From Dinghuibacter silviterrae (GTDB lineage: Bacteria > Bacteroidota > Bacteroidia > Chitinophagales > Chitinophagaceae): DNA of 64,000 nucleotides. Positions 52,521 to 60,438 of the stretch are shown here, in pieces. The notes under the pieces are model-generated. The model saw only the letters and a list, made by a program, of their open reading frames with translations. It made no database searches and was not told the origin of the DNA. A program made the position numbers and the translations under genes. Position 1 is the first letter of the stretch; each line of letters starts with the position of its first letter. The stretch covers positions 992,001-1,056,000 of the forward strand of contig NZ_SODV01000001.1 in assembly GCF_004366355.1 (NCBI RefSeq). The letters are read 5' to 3'.

Positions 52521-54680
52521 ATGAAGAAAACCGCGTTATTGCTTGCCCTGCTGCTCGTCCTGTTTCGCTCTTATGCGGACGAGGGCATGTGGTTGCCCAT
52601 GCTGCTGGGGCAACAGGTTTACGACAACATGGTCAAAAAGGGCCTGAAGCTCACCAAAGAGCAGCTCTATAGCCTCAACAAGCCGTCCATCAAAGACGCC
52701 ATCGTCATCTTCGGGAACGGCTGTACCGGCGAAATCGTGAGCAACCAGGGGCTCATTTTTACCAACCACCACTGCGGATACGAAGCCGTGGCGGCCCTGT
52801 CCACCGTCGAGCACAACTATCTCCACGACGGGTTTTACGCCCACAACATCCACGAGGAACTGCCCGGCCAGGGCTTGTCCGTCCAGTTTCTGGACAGCAT
52901 CGTCGATGTGACGACGGAGGTCGAGGGCCAATTGCAAGGTTTGTCGGCCACCGACCGCGCCGCCAAACAAAACCAGGTGCTCGCCGCGATCAACGCCAAA
53001 TATTCCGATCCCGCGTCCAAACACGAGGCCAGGGTCAGCGTCCTTTTTAAAGGCAACCAGTACATCGTATTTATCTACCATCGCTATACCGACATCCGTC
53101 TCGTGGGCGTGCCGCCCGAAAGCGTCGGCAAATACGGTGGAGATACGGACAACTGGGAATGGCCCCGGCATACGGGTGATTTTTCCGTGTGGCGGGTCTA
53201 CGCCACCCACGACGGCAAATCCAACGATTATGATCTCAGCAATGTCCCCCTCCAACCCCGGTACTCCCTTCCTGTTTCCCTCAAAGGGGTGAAGGACGGC
53301 GACTATGCCATGATTTACGGGTACCCCGGGAGCACCAACCGGTACGAGACCTCATTCGGCGTCAAGTTGGAAACGGATATTTCCGATCCTTCCATCGTGA
53401 CCCTCCGCGACGTCCGGCTCCGCCTCATGATGGACCGGATGAAGACCGACCCGGCCGTCCGGTTGAAACTGGCGTCCAACTATGCCGGCATCGCCAACTA
53501 CTGGAAATTCTTCGACGGGGAGCGCAAACAGTTGCTCAAGTATGACGTATACGGGCAAAAAAAGACTTTTGAGGACCAGTTCAACACCTGGGCCGCGGCG
53601 AAACCCGAGTACAACCATATTTTCGCCGACTACGCCAAGGTCTATAATAACTGGACCCCCTACGCCAAGTCCCGCATATACCTCATAGAAGGCGTTCTCG
53701 GATCTCCCCTGATGGCCTACTGTTCCAGCCTGGTGCAGCTCGAAACGACCATGGCCACCCCTGGCAAGGGAGGCGACATCCCCAAAGCGATCGCTGCTGC
53801 CGACAAGGCCAGGACAACCTTCCTGAACGAAGAAGACCAGCCCAGCGACATGAAAATCCTGGCCGCCGTCCTCCAGATGTACTACGACTCCATCCCCCAC
53901 GATCAGCAACCCGTTGGCTTTTTCGAAGGGATCAAAAGCCAGTACGGCGACCTCAAAACGGCCTCCACCTATCAGACCTACGCGTCCGCCGTTTTCAGCA
54001 ACACGTTTATTTTCAATGACGCCAAGTGGAAAGCCTTTATGGCCAACCCCGACGCCACCGTTCTCCAGGGTGATCCTGCTTACGCCGCCGCGTCCGCCTT
54101 TGTCCGGAACTACCTCTCCAAATACGCTCCGCTTTACAGCCAGTTCACGGCCGGCAACAACGACCTCGGTCGCCAATACCTCAAAGGCGTCATGGCCCAA
54201 AATCCCGGCAAGCTCATGTACCCCGACGCGACGTTTACCATGCGGCTCACCTACGGGAATGTCAAGTCGTACAGCCCCCGTGACGCTGTCCACTACGACT
54301 ATGTCTGTACGATGAAAGGGGTGTTGGAAAAATATGTGCCCGGCGACTATGAGTTCGACCTCCCGTCCAAATTCCTCGAACTGGCCCGTGCCAAGGATTT
54401 TGGCCCCTACAAAGACGCCACGCGAAACGACCTTGTCGTTACTTTTATCACTACCGACGACATCACCGGCGGCAACTCCGGCTCCCCCGTCCTCAACGAC
54501 AGGGGCGAGCTCATCGGCCTTGCCTTCGACGGCAACTACGAAGCGCTCAGCCACAAGATCGCCTTCGACCCGGTCTACAACCGCACGATCTGCGTGGACA
54601 TCCGCTATGTCTTATGGTGTATCGACAAACTCGGCGGGGCCTCCAATATCATTTCGGAGTTGACTATTCATAAGGTCTAA
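52521..54680 (+). CDS. S46 family dipeptidyl-peptidase (DPP7/DPP11 type)
   Basis: 719 residues with a signal peptide (to about residue 19). Trypsin-fold catalytic motifs are the His in FTNHHCGYEA (81-90), DTDNWEWPRHTGDFS and the serine in GGNSGSPVLNDRGELIGLAF. Length and EGMWLPMLLGQQ at the N-terminus are standard for S46 peptidases, which release dipeptides from the N-terminus of periplasmic peptides. I cannot decide between hydrophobic (DPP7) and acidic (DPP11) specificity from memory of the specificity residue. Confidence 0.94.
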   Translation: MKKTALLLALLLVLFRSYADEGMWLPMLLGQQVYDNMVKKGLKLTKEQLYSLNKPSIKDAIVIFGNGCTGEIVSNQGLIFTNHHCGYEAVAALSTVEHNYLHDGFYAHNIHEELPGQGLSVQFLDSIVDVTTEVEGQLQGLSATDRAAKQNQVLAAINAKYSDPASKHEARVSVLFKGNQYIVFIYHRYTDIRLVGVPPESVGKYGGDTDNWEWPRHTGDFSVWRVYATHDGKSNDYDLSNVPLQPRYSLPVSLKGVKDGDYAMIYGYPGSTNRYETSFGVKLETDISDPSIVTLRDVRLRLMMDRMKTDPAVRLKLASNYAGIANYWKFFDGERKQLLKYDVYGQKKTFEDQFNTWAAAKPEYNHIFADYAKVYNNWTPYAKSRIYLIEGVLGSPLMAYCSSLVQLETTMATPGKGGDIPKAIAAADKARTTFLNEEDQPSDMKILAAVLQMYYDSIPHDQQPVGFFEGIKSQYGDLKTASTYQTYASAVFSNTFIFNDAKWKAFMANPDATVLQGDPAYAAASAFVRNYLSKYAPLYSQFTAGNNDLGRQYLKGVMAQNPGKLMYPDATFTMRLTYGNVKSYSPRDAVHYDYVCTMKGVLEKYVPGDYEFDLPSKFLELARAKDFGPYKDATRNDLVVTFITTDDITGGNSGSPVLNDRGELIGLAFDGNYEALSHKIAFDPVYNRTICVDIRYVLWCIDKLGGASNIISELTIHKV

Positions 54681-54724
54681 CCTAGCGATAGCCTATAACC
54701 TCTAACCACTAAGCCTGATTGCCC

Positions 54725-54837
54725 GGCCGAGGGGGGGTAGGTCCATTTTACTCCTTTTCCTCAGGAGATTCGAACGATGTCAAGACGTTTCGGTTCCCTG
54801 AGGAAAAGGAGTAAAATGGACCTACCCCCCCTCGGCC
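54725..54837. repeat. 40-bp perfect inverted repeat with 33-base loop
   Basis: The left arm 54725-54764 (starts GGCCGAGGGGGGGTAGG) and right arm 54798-54837 are exact reverse complements over 40 bases, including a run of seven G/C. The loop is 54765-54797. It lies 45 bases after the S46 peptidase stop and between convergent genes. The right arm also forms the start of the tandem repeat that follows. Confidence 0.95.
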
Positions 54838-54960
54838 TAGCGGCATGGTTTGTCCTCAAAGTAGAGTTATAGGCCTACCCCCCCTCGGCCTAGCGGCATG
54901 GTTTGTCCTCAAAGTAGAGTTATAGGCCTACCCCCCCTCGGCCTAGCGGGCTGGTTTGTA
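54821..54960. repeat. 53-nt tandem repeat, two full copies and a partial third
   Basis: Copies start at 54821, 54874 and 54927. The first two are identical over 53 bases, beginning CCTACCCCCCCTCGGCCTAG and ending GTAGAGTTATAGG. The third matches about 34 bases, with a CA to GC change, then diverges. The first 17 bases of each unit equal the outer end of the inverted-repeat arm. No gene is present in 54681-55007. Confidence 0.93.
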
Positions 54961-55007
54961 CGCTAGGTCGTGGGTGGATAGGCCTGTTCCGTTTTAACTT
55001 TTAATGG

Positions 55008-56483
55008 TTATAGAACTTTCCAGCCGTCGCGGTAGGTTCGTTGGACGAACTGGTTGGCGTCGTCGAAGTTGGTTACTTTCATGGTGTCTCCGTCCCAGAG
55101 GAGGGTGATGTAGCGGCCGGGGTAGTCGTAGCCCTTGCCGGTGGCCCTGGGTTTGCGGATGTCGAAGCTGCGGATGGCCAGGTTGCCCATCAGGACGGTT
55201 TCCGTCAGGGGGCCGGCGATGTCGAAGGATGAGCTCAACAAGGAGGCTTCCTTACTGCCTGGCCCGGCGATCGCTGCTTCTACCCATTGGGCGTAGTGAC
55301 CGTCTTCACCACCCTTCACCCTCGGGAGGGATTGGGGGGTGTGTACTTCGGCTGTCCTGGACGTGGGTAACAACTTCGGATCCCTGCCGTAGGTGGAACA
55401 CATCATTTTACCCTTGGTGCCATAGATCAGGACACCGTTGCCGCCGTCCCCCATCATTTCGTTGGGACCCAGTTCTTCCGGGCGTTCGGGTTGTATGCCA
55501 CCATCCATCCAGTGAAAGGTGACGTCGTTCAACTTATTCTTGTGGTGTTTGGAGGGCACCTTGAACTTGAGCACGACGTGGGAGGAAGGGGGAGGGCCGT
55601 CGGGAAAATAACCCCGCTGGAATTCGTCCACATATACGGACCCCACACTACACTCCGCCTGGTAAGGATACCCTAAACCAACGGTGCGGAACGCGGGTTC
55701 GATGATGTGGCAGCCCATGTCGCCCAGGGCGCCTGTACCGTAGTCCCACCAGCCCCGCCAGTTAAAGGGGACCAGTTTGTCGACATAGTCCTTATAAGGA
55801 GCGGTGCCCAGCCAAAGATCCCAGTTCAGTTCCGAGGGAACGGCATTGGCATTGGGCGGCCAGGCAATCCCCTGCGGCCAGACCGGACGATCCGTCCAGC
55901 AATAGATCGTGTGCGCCTCACCGATGACGCCGGCGTTGTACCACTCCCGCATCTGGCGCACCCCGTCCCCAGAAGAACCCTGGTTGCCCATCTGCGTGAC
56001 CACGTTGTATTGTTTAGCCGCCTTGGTCATCTGCCGGGCCTCATAAATGTCGTGCGTCATGGGCTTTTGCACATACACGTGCTTGCCCAGCGACATGGCC
56101 GACAGGGCGATGATCGCGTGGTTATGGTCCGGGGTCGACACCGACACGGCGTCAAAATTCTTGTGCTCCTTATCCAGGAGCTCCCTCCAGTCCTTGTAAT
56201 ACTTTGCTTTGGGGAAATTGGCGCGGGTCTTGGCGCTGCGACGGTCGTCCACATCGCAGAGATAGGCGATCTCCGCCTTTCCGCTGGCATAGAAATTATG
56301 AATATCGCTTTCCCCCTTGCCACCGGCGCCAATACCGGCGACCACCAATTTGTCACTGGGGGCGATAAATCCACGGCCCAACACGTGCCGGGGTACGATC
56401 ATAAAGCCCGCCGCGGCAAGAGAGGTATCCTTAATAAAATCCCTACGTGTGGTTGTTTTTGCCTTCGATTCCTGGTCGTTCAT
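55008..56483 (-). CDS. Tat-exported Gfo/Idh/MocA family oxidoreductase
   Basis: 491 residues. A twin-arginine signal (TTTRRDFIKDTSLAAAGFMI, Arg13-Arg14) is followed by a Rossmann fold (VVAGIGAGGKGESDIHNF, AYLCDVDDRR), and VSVSTPDHNHAIIALSAMSL then GKHVYVQKPMTHD with the catalytic-type Lys of the family. The C-terminal alpha/beta domain holds NWRGWWDYGTGALGDMGCHI. It is an NAD(P)-dependent periplasmic sugar or inositol-type dehydrogenase or glycosidase-like member; the substrate is unknown. It is monocistronic. Confidence 0.92.
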   Translation of the reverse strand: MNDQESKAKTTTRRDFIKDTSLAAAGFMIVPRHVLGRGFIAPSDKLVVAGIGAGGKGESDIHNFYASGKAEIAYLCDVDDRRSAKTRANFPKAKYYKDWRELLDKEHKNFDAVSVSTPDHNHAIIALSAMSLGKHVYVQKPMTHDIYEARQMTKAAKQYNVVTQMGNQGSSGDGVRQMREWYNAGVIGEAHTIYCWTDRPVWPQGIAWPPNANAVPSELNWDLWLGTAPYKDYVDKLVPFNWRGWWDYGTGALGDMGCHIIEPAFRTVGLGYPYQAECSVGSVYVDEFQRGYFPDGPPPSSHVVLKFKVPSKHHKNKLNDVTFHWMDGGIQPERPEELGPNEMMGDGGNGVLIYGTKGKMMCSTYGRDPKLLPTSRTAEVHTPQSLPRVKGGEDGHYAQWVEAAIAGPGSKEASLLSSSFDIAGPLTETVLMGNLAIRSFDIRKPRATGKGYDYPGRYITLLWDGDTMKVTNFDDANQFVQRTYRDGWKVL

Positions 56484-56658
56484 GCGATAAAGAATGTTTT
56501 TATGTGAGCAATCGAGTTAAAAAGTGCCCTTAAGGTAGCGATTTTACGCGTCGGGATCGTGCAAATACGCCAGCTAAATCGTTTTTTTAAATGATTCCAA
56601 ACAATTATTGGTTTTTTCAAAAAGAACTGCTACATTAGTAGTATCAAATCCACTCCCT

Positions 56659-57246
56659 ATGACCACTATCCATGCCCTTACCCTGGCCCTTGGTGTCGTC
56701 GGCTTTCCCGCCTTTTTGCTTAGCAAGCGCAAAACAAGCTCCCAACCGCAACATAGTCACAATAACAATAACTGGCTGGAACAGCTCCGGCTGGACCGCA
56801 ACCCTTATCAGTCCCTGCGCTTTCTGGCGATCACGACGCCTCCCTATAAGTATAATGGCATCCAGGTAGACTCCGTTTATGGCGTGGTCATGGATTATCC
56901 CGTTAAAAACGGGACCGGTACGCTGGCTTCCTATATTACCGGCGAGTGCAGCCTCTATATGAGCAACGGGAGCGGGATCATCAACGGCGAGAAACACGAA
57001 TCCGTCCGTTTATCCGCCATCGACCTGGTCGAACTGGCCAGCCGCAACATGAGCAGCGCCATCCCCACGACGCGCTACCCCGCCGCCACCAACGAATTTG
57101 TCCGCTTTTATATCCTGACCACGGAAGGTGTACGCACCTCCTGGTTCCGCGTTTCCGACCTCAACCGCCACGAAGAAGGCCACGCCCTGTTTGCCGAAGC
57201 CAACAAGGTGATCCGCGCCATGCAGCTCACGACCGTGTTGAACTAA
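56659..57246 (+). CDS. hypothetical protein with N-terminal hydrophobic segment
   Basis: 195 residues from MTTIHALTLALGVVGFPAFL. One N-terminal hydrophobic helix is followed by an Asn/His-rich linker (SQPQHSHNNNN) and a mixed alpha/beta domain (NGIQVDSVYGVVMDYPVKNG, FVRFYILTTEGVRTSWFRVS). No family is recognised. TACATTAG at 56630-56637, with TTG 20 bases earlier, may be the promoter. The upstream GTG-type start at 56608 would lie before this box. A terminator follows. Confidence 0.6.
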   Translation: MTTIHALTLALGVVGFPAFLLSKRKTSSQPQHSHNNNNWLEQLRLDRNPYQSLRFLAITTPPYKYNGIQVDSVYGVVMDYPVKNGTGTLASYITGECSLYMSNGSGIINGEKHESVRLSAIDLVELASRNMSSAIPTTRYPAATNEFVRFYILTTEGVRTSWFRVSDLNRHEEGHALFAEANKVIRAMQLTTVLN

Positions 57247-57314
57247 ACGCTTAACCCACAAAGGCAGTTAGTATCGTTGTCCATAGTTAAGTTAATCCGT
57301 ACTCGTATCAAAAC

Positions 57315-57346
57315 CAGGGAGCCTATCTAGGCTCCCTGCCTTTTTT
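57315..57346 (+). terminator. rho-independent terminator
   Basis: CAGGGAGCC (57315-57323) pairs with GGCTCCCTG (57330-57338) around TATCTA, followed by CC and six T. It lies 68 bases after the 56659 gene and before the small lipoprotein gene. Confidence 0.85.
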
Positions 57347-57409
57347 GGCGGGGGCGGCGTCGCGGCGCGATTTTTTGCTGCTTCGGCGAGGATTCCTATA
57401 TTCGTCCCC

Positions 57410-57880
57410 ATGCGCAAAATCAAAAAACTCCCTGGCCACGTATGGACCCGTGCCCTGGGCTGGGGTCTGGCAGTAACGATGGCTTTCTCCTCCGGTTGTC
57501 ATCAAGGCGGAGTGGACGTAAACTCCGACGGTACCCGGAAGGTCGTATCGACCCAGGCGGTGGCCTCCTATACCCAGAAAGTCAACGACAGCCTGAACAA
57601 AGAATGGTTTTTTTCCGTCCAGGTCTATGAAACCCCCAAACCTCTCGACTACCTCGTGCAGATGATTTACGAGGAAATGCACGAAGTCGATACCGTCCAC
57701 TTCCCCGATATGGGCTACCCGATCAAACCCGCCGTCCTCAAAGGACCGGACTCGTTGACCTGCTATGTCGGGTTCCTCGACCCCAAGGGGCAATTCATGT
57801 ATTACAAGAGCGTGTACGTGGAAAACAAGACGCTGAACCTTCGGACCATCCGAAAGTATACCGCCAGCGATACCCAATAG
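57410..57880 (+). CDS. small lipoprotein of unknown function
   Basis: 156 residues. Basic N-terminus then hydrophobic stretch ALGWGLAVTMAFSSGC with probable lipobox Cys30. The mature part is hydrophilic with EWFFSVQVYETPKPLDYLVQ, CYVGFLDPKGQFMYYKSVYV and a basic C-terminus. No family is recognised. A -7 box TATATTCG near 57390-57397 is one base off consensus. It is followed by the hairpin array at 57900. Confidence 0.55.
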   Translation: MRKIKKLPGHVWTRALGWGLAVTMAFSSGCHQGGVDVNSDGTRKVVSTQAVASYTQKVNDSLNKEWFFSVQVYETPKPLDYLVQMIYEEMHEVDTVHFPDMGYPIKPAVLKGPDSLTCYVGFLDPKGQFMYYKSVYVENKTLNLRTIRKYTASDTQ

Positions 57881-57899
57881 GCGATCTCCGAAGGGAACC

Positions 57900-58065
57900 C
57901 GGGGCGCAGCCCCGAAGGTGATCCGGGGCGCAGCCCCGAAGGGGATTCCAGGGGCGCAGCCCCTGAAGGGGTCCGGGGCGCAGCCCCGAAGGGGTCCGGG
58001 GCGCAGCCCCGAAGGGGTCCGGGGCGTAGCCCCGAAGGGGGATTACGAAGGGGGCGAAGCCCCCT
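57900..58065. repeat. array of seven GNA-loop hairpins
   Basis: Hairpins at 57900-57914, 57924-57938, 57950-57964, 57974-57988, 57997-58011, 58020-58034 and 58049-58065. Stems are CGGGGC/GCCCCG, once AGGGGC/GCCCCT and once AGGGGGC/GCCCCCT, so changes are compensated. Loops are GCA five times, GTA once and GAA once. Each centre reads GC-GNA-GC, the core of the unusually stable DNA mini-hairpin d(GCGAAGC). Units are spaced 23-26 bases (29 for the last). Confidence 0.93.
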
Positions 58066-58083
58066 TGGTCGCGACGCAAATGA

Positions 58084-58159
58084 TAAATTTTTGCCCCAGC
58101 CTAAATTTTGACCTTAGGCTGGGGCAAAAATTTAGCCTCCCTGAAGACTCAGGGAGGCT
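58084..58159. repeat. two adjacent perfect inverted repeats between convergent genes
   Basis: The first has 21-bp arms (58084-58104 and 58114-58134, core TTGCCCCAGCCTAA) around a 9-base loop. The second has 11-bp arms AGCCTCCCTGA/TCAGGGAGGCT (58134-58144 and 58149-58159) around AGAC. Both lie between the lipoprotein gene and the TetR gene. They may be back-to-back terminators; the A/T ends of the first give U-tracts in both directions. Together with the hairpin array they fill 57881-58215. Confidence 0.8.
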
Positions 58160-58215
58160 TGAAATTCTTCCGCATCTCATAGAGCAGAAGAAGGTATTCA
58201 ACCCATACCAACGAT

Positions 58216-58872
58216 TTACGAACCCGTTTGCCCGATGGGCGGCGTTACGGGTACGACCGGTTTTTGCTGTCTTTCTTTCAGGTACCGGTGAATGAGTTTA
58301 TTTCCCTCCGGAGAGGCAATACCGTAGAGGTAGTGTATGAACAATTCCTGTTGCAGGTCCGCCAGGCTAAAGGAGACCTCGCTGTAAAAATCTGCATGGA
58401 GGTTGAGGTGGATGGCATCCACCCGTGCCCTGGACAGAATATCGATACGGATTTCGGGGCGGTAAAGACCCTCTGCGATGCCTTTTTGAAGATTCTTTTC
58501 CACAATGCCCCGCATAAAGGTGTGCCGGTGGCAGTTTACCTTCTTGAAGGCCTCGGGGTGGAACTTCTCCATATCGTGTATCGCCACGGGATTGAGCGTC
58601 CGCAAATGTTCCAGGAAATTATCCTGGTTCAGGAACTCTTCATGGATCGCATTTTCACCACTGCCCACCACACGCATGCATTCCTCTCGCGACGCCTGCA
58701 GCTTCCGGTCGATCATCGACTGTACCAACTCTTCTTTATCCGCGAAATACTGGTAGATGGTCTTTTTGGACACACCCAACTGGGAGGCGATCTCGTCCAT
58801 GGTGATGGACTTGACGCCAAACCGCATAAAAAGCTCGGTCGCTTTTTCCTGTATTCTTTCCTTCACATCCAT
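58216..58872 (-). CDS. TetR family transcriptional regulator
   Basis: 218 residues from MDVKERIQEKATELFMRFGV. The frame extension to 58920 runs through the operator-promoter and is rejected. The N-terminal helix-turn-helix is classic (KSITMDEIASQLGVSKKTIY, then QYFADKEELVQSMI). The ligand domain (60-200) is helical with DMEKFHPEAFKKVNCHRHTF. It is a repressor of unknown ligand. The inverted repeat over its own promoter suggests autoregulation. Confidence 0.93.
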   Translation of the reverse strand: MDVKERIQEKATELFMRFGVKSITMDEIASQLGVSKKTIYQYFADKEELVQSMIDRKLQASREECMRVVGSGENAIHEEFLNQDNFLEHLRTLNPVAIHDMEKFHPEAFKKVNCHRHTFMRGIVEKNLQKGIAEGLYRPEIRIDILSRARVDAIHLNLHADFYSEVSFSLADLQQELFIHYLYGIASPEGNKLIHRYLKERQQKPVVPVTPPIGQTGS

Positions 58873-58890
58873 ACCCGGGCATTTCTTTGA

Positions 58891-58926
58891 CAAAACTAAA
58901 GAAACTTTTTTTGTTACCAAAGTTTC
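58891..58926 (-). promoter_or_regulatory. autoregulatory promoter/operator of the tetR gene
   Basis: Minus-strand TTTG (58921-58918), 19-base spacer, TAGTTTTG (58898-58891): a consensus Bacteroidota promoter. The inverted repeat GAAACTTT (58901-58908) and AAAGTTTC (58919-58926) lies across the -33 box and the spacer, where a TetR dimer would block transcription. Confidence 0.65.
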
Positions 58927-58999
58927 CGCTTGTTATTTTTATTTATCCTGGACCGGGTGGGGGTATAACAGCCTACCTTTATCCCAAATACCATCCGGT

Positions 59000-59614
59000 A
59001 TGTCCCTGAAAATTAGGTCATTTGGCCGTTTTATTTACAAAGTTATCCTGAACTATTTCCTCCAGGGGCTCATCATCCTGGCACCCATAGCGGTAACGGC
59101 GGTGGCGATATATACCATCTTTGACAAGGTGGACAGCATCCTCAGACCCTCCATCAATATCCCGGGGCTTGGCTTCCTGATCATCATCGGGGGCGTTATT
59201 CTGGTGGGCTGGATCAGCTCCTTCTTTGTCATGAGCCGGGTCCTCAGCATATTTGATCATTGGCTGGAACGTACGCCGGTGATCAAATTCATCTACTCCT
59301 CCCTGCGTGATTTCTTCGAAGCCTTTGCGGGGAACAAACGCAAGTTCGACAAGGCGGTGCTCGTCAATGTCAAGGGGGAAGATGTCTGGCAGGTGGGCTT
59401 CATCACCCAGGAAGACACGGCGGAGTTCGATTTACCGGGGTATGTCGCGGTGTATGTCCCCCAGTCTTACGCACTGGCGGGCCAACTCTACATTGTACCA
59501 CGATCGAAGGTCCGGCTGTTGCCAAAGGTCAGTGCAGCGGAGGCCATGCGTTTTGCGATCAGCGGAGGTGTTACGGAAGTGGAAGTAGAGGAAGAAAAGA
59601 TTCCTAGTGCATAG
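59000..59614 (+). CDS. DUF502 family membrane protein
   Basis: 204 residues from MSLKIRSFGRFIYKVILNYF. The earlier frame from 58757 is antisense to tetR and rejected. Two membrane helices (about 17-38 and 55-78) and the family motifs GLIILAPIAVTAVAIYTIFD, GLGFLIIIGGVILVGWISSF, TPVIKFIYSSLRDFFEAF and the beta-rich end (VAVYVPQSYALAGQLYIVP) identify DUF502. The function is unknown. It is divergent from tetR and could be its target. Its last 11 bases overlap the CPBP gene. Confidence 0.88.
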   Translation: MSLKIRSFGRFIYKVILNYFLQGLIILAPIAVTAVAIYTIFDKVDSILRPSINIPGLGFLIIIGGVILVGWISSFFVMSRVLSIFDHWLERTPVIKFIYSSLRDFFEAFAGNKRKFDKAVLVNVKGEDVWQVGFITQEDTAEFDLPGYVAVYVPQSYALAGQLYIVPRSKVRLLPKVSAAEAMRFAISGGVTEVEVEEEKIPSA

Positions 59615-60434
59615 CCGCCCAGACTTCCAGCCCCCACGCCAGGCACAGGTGTAGCAGCACGCCCACGTAAATGCTCCGCGACTCCAGGGCAATGATACCC
59701 AGTAAAAGTCCGCCGAACAAGCTACTCACGCACTCTGCCATCGGTTTGCCAAAATGTACGGTGCAATAGAAAAGAGCCATCGGCAAGACCGCGTGGGCCC
59801 TGTCCTTGTCCGCCATGCCCAGGATCAGGAATCCGCGGAAAAAGAATTCCATGCTAAAGAGGTCGAGGCCGTAGCTGCCTTCAAAGAGGGCGAGGGGCGC
59901 GGCACCTCTCATTTTTGCCCGCGGGTACATCAGCAAAAAATCCGGCTGCCCCGCCGCATACCACAGGAGCGGGATCATCGCGAGCAGGAGATAAGGATAG
60001 TACGACCAGGTATCCGGTTGCTGCAGCCCATACAACGATTGCCGACCCCGGTCCCGGAGCAGCCAGAAGACGATGACAGGTATGATAAGGCAACACGAGC
60101 GAAGCGTGTATAGTGCCGTCAGCCCGTGTATAGGTAAGGTCGACTGGAGTCCGAATAAGATAGGGGCGATCAGAATGATCAAGTAGCTGCGGTGAACGCC
60201 GCGCATAAAAAGATGCTGCAACCCAAAGGCCGCCCAATAAGGCAACGCATACAGGAGGCAAGCCCGCGGAAACCGCGCCCCCCATCCGGATACACCCCTC
60301 ACCCATTGCGCCTCCAGCCGGTAGGCGTAGTTCGCATATACCAACAGGGCGGCCAGGGCCAGGATGCTCAGCAGGTACCATGGACTTTTAGTGGCGGTCC
60401 AGTAGGTCCGGAAGTATGCGAACAGCGGTCGCAT
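59604..60434 (-). CDS. CPBP family intramembrane metalloprotease
   Basis: 276 residues with about eight membrane helices. The CPBP/Abi active-site motifs are SMEFFFRGFL (motif 1; only the second Glu of EExxxR is present, first is Met), FYCTVHFGKP with a His, and LLHLCLAWG with a His. Such proteins cleave or process membrane substrates. The N-terminal half is poorly conserved. It is 4 bases downstream of obg, so probably cotranscribed. Confidence 0.8.
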   Translation of the reverse strand: MRPLFAYFRTYWTATKSPWYLLSILALAALLVYANYAYRLEAQWVRGVSGWGARFPRACLLYALPYWAAFGLQHLFMRGVHRSYLIILIAPILFGLQSTLPIHGLTALYTLRSCCLIIPVIVFWLLRDRGRQSLYGLQQPDTWSYYPYLLLAMIPLLWYAAGQPDFLLMYPRAKMRGAAPLALFEGSYGLDLFSMEFFFRGFLILGMADKDRAHAVLPMALFYCTVHFGKPMAECVSSLFGGLLLGIIALESRSIYVGVLLHLCLAWGLEVWAAMH

Positions 60435-60438
60435 GGTT

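Noticed and set aside
53352-54554. 400-codon minus-strand ORF
   Set aside because: It is antisense to the S46 peptidase, which has all catalytic motifs; the shadow product is low-complexity Val/Gly.
54821-54960. Possible CRISPR array
   Set aside because: The 53-nt units are directly adjacent with no spacers, there are fewer than three full copies, and no cas genes are near.
57900-58065. Possible CRISPR array in the hairpin region
   Set aside because: Units are 23-29 bases without unique spacers between repeats; variation is within stems and loops.
57795-58079. 94-codon minus-strand ORF over the hairpin array
   Set aside because: It translates the GNA hairpin repeats (repeated RGCAPD-like units) and has no conserved start; the repeats are a DNA/RNA structure, not a protein.
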